12,125 nt of DNA. It comes from Hyphomicrobiales bacterium. GTDB taxonomy: Bacteria; Pseudomonadota; Alphaproteobacteria; Rhizobiales; Devosiaceae. This document shows, piece by piece, positions 7,075 through 12,125 of this stretch. A program made the translations under genes and the position numbers. The notes under the pieces are model-generated. The model ran no database searches. It was given only the letters and a program-made list of their open reading frames with translations, and was not told the origin of the DNA. The stretch is taken from positions 1 through 12,125 of the forward strand of contig JALSJY010000204.1 of NCBI GenBank assembly GCA_026989045.1. Reading direction: 5' to 3'. Every line of letters begins with the position of its first letter. The stretch's first letter is position 1.

Positions 7075-7385
7075 CACCAGATATTGCAATTGGTCATTTT
7101 TTGACAGTTGGGGCAGTTCTGTTCACCATTGGTGTGTTCGGGATTTTCCTAAATCGTAAAAATGTCATCGTCATTTTAATGTCGGTTGAATTGATGCTTT
7201 TAGCGGTGAATATAAATTTTGTTGCTTTTTCAGGCCATCTAAATGATTTAGCAGGGCAGGTTTTTGCACTTCTGATTTTAACAGTTGCAGCAGCAGAAGC
7301 GGCAATTGGTTTGGCCATAATAGTAATTTTCTATCGCAATCGCGGCTCAATCGCGATTGACGATATTAACGTGATGAAGGGCTAA
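7071..7385 (+). CDS. nuoK: NADH-quinone oxidoreductase subunit K (membrane)
   Basis: NuoK is the small ND4L-type subunit with three membrane helices (about residues 8-27, 31-54 and 62-88). The two intramembrane glutamates of the proton path are present: E40 in SVELMLLAVN and E76 in AAAEAAIGLA, matching E36 and E72 of E. coli with a constant four-residue offset. The length of 104 residues is normal. The start overlaps the nuoJ stop (ATGA) and follows AGGGA at 7058-7062 with an 8-base spacer, which favours coupled translation. The last codons hold a perfect inverted repeat (7337-7359) described separately. The gene is complete. Confidence 0.98.
   Translation: MTPDIAIGHFLTVGAVLFTIGVFGIFLNRKNVIVILMSVELMLLAVNINFVAFSGHLNDLAGQVFALLILTVAAAEAAIGLAIIVIFYRNRGSIAIDDINVMKG
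7337..7359 (+). repeat. 8-bp perfect inverted repeat at the nuoK 3' end
   Basis: CAATCGCG at 7337-7344 is the exact reverse complement of CGCGATTG at 7352-7359, with a 7-base loop. CAATCGCG also recurs as a direct copy at 7348-7355, so two pairings compete. The element lies within the last nuoK codons, about 30 bases before the nuoL ATG. No U-tract follows, so it is not a Rho-independent terminator. It could act as an mRNA stability or translation-tuning hairpin, or may be chance within coding sequence. Confidence 0.5.
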
Positions 7386-7390
7386 AGAAG

Positions 7391-9352
7391 ATGATTCAAG
7401 CAATCGTATTCTTCCCATTGATTGGGGCATTGGTTGCAGGGCTGTTAGGCTCAAGAATTGGCCATCGTGCCTCAGAGATAATCACATCTACGCTTTTGGT
7501 TATTGCCGCCTTGCTTTCATGGTGGGTGTTATTTCCAATTGCTTTTGGTGATGGCGCGCAAGAAGTCATAAAAGTTGAAATAATGCGCTGGATCAGTGTC
7601 GGAGACCTAGATTTGCGCTGGGTTTTACGTGTTGATACGCTCACCGCTGTCATGCTGGTCGTTGTGACTTCTGTCTCTTCTCTCGTGCATATTTATTCAA
7701 TCGGCTATATGGCTGATGATCCCTCACGATCACGCTTTTTTGCCTATCTCTCACTCTTTACTTTTGCCATGTTAATGCTGGTAACTGCCGATAATTTCTT
7801 GCAAATGTTCTTTGGTTGGGAAGGTGTGGGGCTTGCCTCTTATTTGTTGATTGGCTTTTGGTATAAAAAACCATCGGCCAACGCCGCCGCCATTAAAGCA
7901 TTTGTGGTGAACAGAGTAGGCGATTTTGGTTTTGCACTTGGTATTTTTGCGGCTTTTATTGTGCTTGGCACGATTGATTTTGATACTGCTTTTAGTGCAG
8001 TTGAAGGCGCTAAAGGGACAAGTATTAGCTTTTTATCGATGAATTTAGATGCAATGACAGTAGTTGCTTTGTTATTATTCATGGGGGCTATGGGTAAATC
8101 AGCACAGTTTTTGCTGCACACTTGGCTTCCAGACGCTATGGAAGGGCCGACCCCAGTTTCTGCCCTTATTCATGCGGCTACAATGGTAACGGCTGGTGTG
8201 TTTATGGTGGCACGTTTAGGACCAATTTTTGAGGCCTCAGCTTTTGCAATGACAGTGGTGCTAGTAGTTGGCGCAACCACCGCATTTGTTGCTGCAACAA
8301 TTGGCTTGGTGCAGAATGATATTAAACGAGTGATTGCCTATTCTACCATGTCGCAACTTGGATATATGTTTGTAGCGCTTGGGGCAGGGGCATATTCTGC
8401 TGGTATTTTCCATCTATTCACACACGCTTTTTTCAAGGCCTTATTATTCTTAGGCGCTGGTGCGGTTATTCATGCCATGCATCATGAGCAGGACATGCGA
8501 AAAATGGGCGGTTTGCGTAAAAAAATTCCACTCACCTATGCGATGATGCTTATTGGCACATTGGCGTTAACTGGCGTTGGTATTCCGGGGACATCATTTG
8601 GTTTTGCCGGTTTCTTCTCAAAAGACAGCATAATTGAGGCCGCTTTTGCGGTTGATGGCTGGCAGGGGACTTTTGCCTTTTGGTCATTGGTTGTTGCTGC
8701 GCTCTTTACCAGTTTTTATTCATGGCGACTTATTCATCTAACATTCCATGGCAAAAGCCGCGCCGATGCTCACACTTACGAGCATGCGCATGAAAGCCCA
8801 AATGTAATGATGGTGCCGCTTTATTTGCTTGGCGTTGGTGCGGTTTTAGCAGGCGTTTTATTTTATGATCAATTCTTTGGAAAAGAAAAGTATATCGAAG
8901 CCTTCTTTGCTCATTCAATAGTTATAAATGCCGCAATTATTGATGCCGCGCACCATGTTCCGACTTGGGTGAAATGGTCAGCAACTTATGCAATGATTTT
9001 GGGTCTTTTTACTGCTTGGTTCATGTATATTGTTGCGCCAAAAACTCCAGCAAAATTGGCCTCAACAATGCCGTGGTTATATCAATTCTTGCTCAACAAA
9101 TGGTATATTGATGAGCTATATGATTTCCTTTTTGTTAAACCTGCATTCAAAGTCGGTAATTTCTTATGGAAGAGGTTTGACGATGATTTAATCGATAAGA
9201 CAATTGTTGAGGGGCTTGGCCATCGTGTTCAAGACATCACAAATAAGATTGTTAAATTGCAATCTGGTTATTTATATCATTATGCCTTTGTGATGCTTAT
9301 AGGAATAGCAGCACTGCTTACATGGGTAGTTGTAGCAGGAGGTATGCTATAA
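7391..9352 (+). CDS. nuoL: NADH-quinone oxidoreductase subunit L (proton-pumping antiporter-like)
   Basis: NuoL is the ND5-type, distal antiporter-like subunit of the membrane arm. Residues of the half-channels are visible: E144 in FFGWEGVGLASY, D178 in NRVGDFGFALG, K236 in MGKSAQFLLHTWLPDAMEGP, H341 and H345, K349 in HAFFKALLFLGAG, and K411 in GFFSKD. These correspond to E144, D178, K229, K342 and K399 of E. coli. The His-rich loop after the HLTFHGK segment and the C-terminal region from about residue 568 (WYIDELYD, the amphipathic lateral helix, then a last membrane helix near 630-650) are all present, so the traverse helix is intact. The length of 653 residues is usual. GAAGGG at 7376-7381 lies 9 bases before the ATG. 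The stop overlaps nuoM by one base (TAATG). Confidence 0.98.
   Translation: MIQAIVFFPLIGALVAGLLGSRIGHRASEIITSTLLVIAALLSWWVLFPIAFGDGAQEVIKVEIMRWISVGDLDLRWVLRVDTLTAVMLVVVTSVSSLVHIYSIGYMADDPSRSRFFAYLSLFTFAMLMLVTADNFLQMFFGWEGVGLASYLLIGFWYKKPSANAAAIKAFVVNRVGDFGFALGIFAAFIVLGTIDFDTAFSAVEGAKGTSISFLSMNLDAMTVVALLLFMGAMGKSAQFLLHTWLPDAMEGPTPVSALIHAATMVTAGVFMVARLGPIFEASAFAMTVVLVVGATTAFVAATIGLVQNDIKRVIAYSTMSQLGYMFVALGAGAYSAGIFHLFTHAFFKALLFLGAGAVIHAMHHEQDMRKMGGLRKKIPLTYAMMLIGTLALTGVGIPGTSFGFAGFFSKDSIIEAAFAVDGWQGTFAFWSLVVAALFTSFYSWRLIHLTFHGKSRADAHTYEHAHESPNVMMVPLYLLGVGAVLAGVLFYDQFFGKEKYIEAFFAHSIVINAAIIDAAHHVPTWVKWSATYAMILGLFTAWFMYIVAPKTPAKLASTMPWLYQFLLNKWYIDELYDFLFVKPAFKVGNFLWKRFDDDLIDKTIVEGLGHRVQDITNKIVKLQSGYLYHYAFVMLIGIAALLTWVVVAGGML
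9337..9343 (+). promoter_or_regulatory. Strong Shine-Dalgarno deciding the nuoM start
   Basis: AGGAGGT is a near-complete anti-16S match inside the last nuoL codons, 8 bases before the ATG at 9352. It is the strongest ribosome binding site in the window and fixes the nuoM start at 9352 rather than at the in-frame upstream ATG at 9322, which lies well inside nuoL. Confidence 0.88.
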
Positions 9353-10854
9353 TGATTTTTTCAGAAAATATTCTTTCAATCATTACATTTTTGCCATTGA
9401 TTGGCGCATTATTCATTCTACTTGTTCCAGGTAGTGATGAGTTAGCAAAAAATAATATGCGCCGCATTGCGCTTGCTACAACGCTTGTTATCTTTGTGCT
9501 TAGTTTGATTATGTGGTCAATGTTTGACCCAAAAAATATCGAATTTCAATTTGTGCAGAATGTTGAATGGATAGGCAATGTAATTGGTTATCGTGTTGGT
9601 GTTGATGGTATTTCAGTTTTATTCGTGGTGCTTACTGCATTGCTGATGCCTTTATGTATTTTGACCAGCTGGGATAGTGTTAAAAAGCGTGTTCGTGAAT
9701 ATATGGTTGCCTTTTTAGTGTTAGAAATGCTGATGCTTGGTGTGTTTACTACACTTGATTTGGCTATGTTCTATGTGTTTTTTGAAGGCGGTTTAATTCC
9801 TATGTTCCTCATTATTGGAATTTGGGGTGGTAAAAGGCGTATTCAAGCCTCTTATAAATTCTTCTTTTATACATTTGTTGGCTCGGTTTTAATGCTGTTA
9901 GCAATCATGGCAATGTATTGGCATGCAGGCACTCTTGATATTACGCAATTGTTGAAAACTGAATTTCCAAAAGAAATGCAAACATGGCTGTGGCTGGCAT
10001 TTTTTGCCTCTTTTGCGGTTAAAATGCCAATGTGGCCATTTCACCGTTGGTTGCCAGAGGCTCACGTTGAAGCGCCAACTGCTGGCTCGGTAATTTTGGC
10101 GGCAATTTTGCTAAAAATGGGCGGCTATGGCTTTTTACGCTTCTCGCTTCCAATGTTCCCTGACGCTTCTGCTTATTTTGCCAATTTTGTATTCATCTTA
10201 AGTGTTGGAGCAATCATTATCACTTCGCTGATTGCATTAGTGCAGACCGATATTAAAAAGCTGATTGCTTATTCTTCTGTTGCTCACATGGGCTTTGTTA
10301 CCATGGGGATTTTCACCGCAAATATTTATGGTATTGAAGGTGCGATATTCCAGATGATTTCACACGGCTTTATTTCAGGTGCGCTATTTTTATCTGTTGG
10401 TGTGATTTATGACAGAATGCACACTCGTGATATTTCTGCCTATGGTGGCTTGGTTGAGCGAATGCCAAAATATGCTTTTGCTTTCATGATATTCACCATG
10501 GCTAATGTCGGCCTACCTGGAACATCGGGATTTGTTGGCGAGTTTTTGGTGTTGGTTGCTATTTTTCAGGTCAATACATGGTTTGCCGCAATTGCAACTT
10601 TGGGCGTAATTCTTTCAGCCGCTTATGCTTTATGGCTATATCGCAGGGTAATTTTTGGCGCTCTTACAAAAGATTCACTCAAAGCTATTTTTGATTTAAA
10701 CACTCGAGAAAAGGTGATTATTTACCCATTACTGATTTTAATAATCGTATTTGGTTTTTATCCTGCACCAATTCTCGATACAATTTCACCAGCGGTTCAA
10801 GCGCTTGTGTCTAACTATTCCATATCAATCGGCGCTAATGTGCTGGCTCACTAG
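9352..10854 (+). CDS. nuoM: NADH-quinone oxidoreductase subunit M (proton-pumping antiporter-like)
   Basis: NuoM is the ND4-type, middle antiporter-like subunit. With the start at 9352 it has 500 residues, beginning MIFSENILSI, the normal length. The functional residues are E145 in FYVFFEGGLIPMF, K224 in FAVKMPMWPFHRWLPEAHVEAP, K255 in ILLKMGGYG, H338 in MISHGFISGALF, and E397 in GFVGEFLVL. These match E144, K234, K265 and E407 of E. coli. The single base shared with the nuoL stop (TAATG) and the strong AGGAGGT at 9337-9343 support this start. A longer frame from ATG 9322 would add 10 residues (MGSCSRRYAI) that no family member should need and would overlap nuoL. About 14 hydrophobic segments can be seen. 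The gene is intact. Confidence 0.97.
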   Translation: MIFSENILSIITFLPLIGALFILLVPGSDELAKNNMRRIALATTLVIFVLSLIMWSMFDPKNIEFQFVQNVEWIGNVIGYRVGVDGISVLFVVLTALLMPLCILTSWDSVKKRVREYMVAFLVLEMLMLGVFTTLDLAMFYVFFEGGLIPMFLIIGIWGGKRRIQASYKFFFYTFVGSVLMLLAIMAMYWHAGTLDITQLLKTEFPKEMQTWLWLAFFASFAVKMPMWPFHRWLPEAHVEAPTAGSVILAAILLKMGGYGFLRFSLPMFPDASAYFANFVFILSVGAIIITSLIALVQTDIKKLIAYSSVAHMGFVTMGIFTANIYGIEGAIFQMISHGFISGALFLSVGVIYDRMHTRDISAYGGLVERMPKYAFAFMIFTMANVGLPGTSGFVGEFLVLVAIFQVNTWFAAIATLGVILSAAYALWLYRRVIFGALTKDSLKAIFDLNTREKVIIYPLLILIIVFGFYPAPILDTISPAVQALVSNYSISIGANVLAH

Positions 10855-10866
10855 AAAGACTAAAAA

Positions 10867-12125
10867 ATGAAGTCTGATATTGTTGATTTTGCTTCCCTTG
10901 CTCCCTTTTATCCAGAGCTGATATTAGTTATCGGCGCTATGGTGTTGTTGATGCTTGGTGTTTTTTCAAAAAAACAAGCCGCCGCTAAATTAGCAGGTGT
11001 TGGCATAGGGTTACTTGTAGCTGTTTGTGCAATAATTGTAGTTTTCCCAAGTCATGGTATTTTATTCAATGGTGCGTTCATTCAAGATAGTTTTGCTTCC
11101 TACATGAAGGCTTTGGTGTTGGCTGGTGCTGCCTTTGCTCTTGTACTTTCCGTTTCAAGCGCTGTTGAGGAGGGGTTGGACAAGTTTGAATATACGGTTT
11201 TAATTCTATTCGCCACGCTTGGCATGATGATTATGATTTCTGCTAACGATCTGATGTCGCTCTATATTGGCCTAGAAATGCAAGCATTAAGTCTATATAT
11301 TTTGGCAGCTATGAAACGCCAAAGCACTAAGTCAACTGAGGCTGGTTTGAAATATTTTGTGCTTGGCGCGCTTTCTTCTGGCATGCTGCTTTATGGAGCT
11401 TCGCTGGTTTATGGTTTTACTGGGCAGACGCAATTCGACAAAATCGCCGAAGTGATTATTCTTGGTGAGCGCTCAATTGGTTTGGTTTTTGGCCTTGTGT
11501 TCTTGCTTGCTGGTTTAGCTTTCAAAATTTCAGCAGTACCGTTTCACATGTGGACACCTGATGTTTATGAAGGTGCTCCAACTCCAGTTACTGCATTTTT
11601 TGCTACCGCACCAAAAGTGGCGGCAATGGCATTGTTAATTCGTGTGGTGATGGAAAGTTTTGAGCCAATTTCAAGCGATTGGCAGCAAGTGGTAATTTTC
11701 CTATCTATTGCCTCAATGGTATTGGCAGCATTTGCGGCCATTGGGCAGAAAAATTTAAAACGTTTGATTGCTTATTCATCGATTGGCCATGTTGGTTTTG
11801 CTCTTGTTGGTTTAAGCGCTGGCTCATTAGTTGGTGTGCAGGGGGTTGCAATTTATATGGCGATTTACCTGACAATGACCATTGGTCTTTTTGCAGCCAT
11901 TTTGTCATTGAAAAATGAAAATGGTTATGTTGAGGATATTTCTGACCTTGCAGGTTTAGCACAGACGCGGCCATTTGTTGCAGCCATTATGGCAATAATA
12001 ATGTTCTCGCTTATTGGCTTGCCTCCCTTGGCTGGATTTTTTGCAAAATGGCATGTGTTTACTGCCGCAATTGAAGCGCGTTTATTCTTATTGGCAGTGA
12101 TTGGTGTGTTGGCCAGTGCTGTGAG
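10867..12125 (+). CDS. nuoN: NADH-quinone oxidoreductase subunit N (3' truncated by window edge)
   Basis: NuoN is the ND2-type antiporter-like subunit nearest the quinone arm. The frame is open from ATG 10867 to the window end, giving 419 complete codons; the family usually has about 480 residues, so about 60 are missing. Channel residues are E137 in YIGLEMQALSLY, K162 in AGLKYFVLGALSSG, K220 in GLAFKISAVPFHMWTPDVYEGAP, H227, K250 in TAPKVAAMALL, and K394 in PPLAGFFAKWHVF. These parallel E133, K158, K217, H224, K247 and K395 of E. coli. It starts 12 bases after the nuoM stop, and the only upstream purine run is AGAAAGA (10853-10859), a weak Shine-Dalgarno, so initiation probably depends on ribosomes finishing nuoM. 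Two opposite-strand and out-of-frame open frames near 11.7-12.0 kb are shadows of this gene. Confidence 0.97.
   Translation, partial: MKSDIVDFASLAPFYPELILVIGAMVLLMLGVFSKKQAAAKLAGVGIGLLVAVCAIIVVFPSHGILFNGAFIQDSFASYMKALVLAGAAFALVLSVSSAVEEGLDKFEYTVLILFATLGMMIMISANDLMSLYIGLEMQALSLYILAAMKRQSTKSTEAGLKYFVLGALSSGMLLYGASLVYGFTGQTQFDKIAEVIILGERSIGLVFGLVFLLAGLAFKISAVPFHMWTPDVYEGAPTPVTAFFATAPKVAAMALLIRVVMESFEPISSDWQQVVIFLSIASMVLAAFAAIGQKNLKRLIAYSSIGHVGFALVGLSAGSLVGVQGVAIYMAIYLTMTIGLFAAILSLKNENGYVEDISDLAGLAQTRPFVAAIMAIIMFSLIGLPPLAGFFAKWHVFTAAIEARLFLLAVIGVLASAV

Noticed and set aside
9322..9351. Upstream in-frame ATG that would lengthen NuoM by 10 residues
   Set aside because: The added MGSCSRRYAI lies entirely within nuoL coding sequence and lacks its own Shine-Dalgarno, whereas ATG 9352 has AGGAGGT at ideal spacing and gives the normal family N-terminus.
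9345..9353. TGCTATAAT, a perfect extended -10 promoter element at the nuoL/nuoM junction
   Set aside because: It is formed by the last nuoL codons and the TAATG overlap, no acceptable -35 lies 16-18 bases upstream, and a transcript would begin inside nuoM after its start codon, so it could not express nuoM.
11679..11974. Open frames on both strands near the window end
   Set aside because: Both overlap nuoN, which is continuously open here with conserved motifs; the alternative translations show no recognisable domain.

Overview
The window is one uninterrupted stretch of a nuo operon, which encodes the proton-pumping NADH:quinone oxidoreductase (respiratory complex I). All genes lie on the plus strand in the canonical order: nuoD (3' part), nuoE, nuoF, nuoG, nuoH, nuoI, nuoJ, nuoK, nuoL, nuoM, nuoN (5' part). 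nuoA-C and the start of nuoD lie before position 1, and the end of nuoN lies after 12125. No RNA gene, mobile element, CRISPR array, terminator or convincing promoter is visible, and no intergenic gap exceeds about 12 bases.

The organism is most likely an alphaproteobacterium of the Hyphomicrobiales (Rhizobiales) type, but with an A+T-leaning genome. The support is: separate nuoC/nuoD-type genes (NuoD begins in the middle of a stand-alone 49 kDa-type sequence); a NuoG of about 700 residues without the extra N7 iron-sulfur cluster; a short 162-residue NuoI; and a NuoE with a C-terminal helix-hairpin-helix extension of the type I recall from rhizobial relatives. The genus cannot be named from this window.

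Layout by function. Positions 1-4852 encode the peripheral arm: NuoD (quinone-site side), NuoE/NuoF/NuoG (NADH dehydrogenase module with FMN and most Fe-S clusters). NuoH (4849-5949) and NuoI (5962-6450) form the junction between the hydrophilic arm and the membrane. NuoJ, NuoK, NuoL, NuoM and NuoN (6457-12125) form the membrane arm; the ion-channel glutamates and lysines are all present. Electrons pass from NADH to FMN (NuoF), along the Fe-S chain (NuoE/F/G/I) to quinone at the NuoD/NuoB/NuoH interface, and proton translocation occurs in NuoH/J/K/L/M/N.

Genes are tightly coupled: ATGA or TAATG overlaps join D/E, G/H, J/K and L/M. At E/F, F/G, H/I and I/J the stop codon of one gene is part of, or abuts, the Shine-Dalgarno of the next. 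The one part that is not plain housekeeping is the 3' third of nuoE: a Lys/Ala/Pro-rich linker followed by a helix-hairpin-helix domain. An in-frame A AAA AAG heptamer at the linker could, speculatively, allow a -1 frameshift giving a conventional short NuoE. I found no undescribed multi-gene system here.
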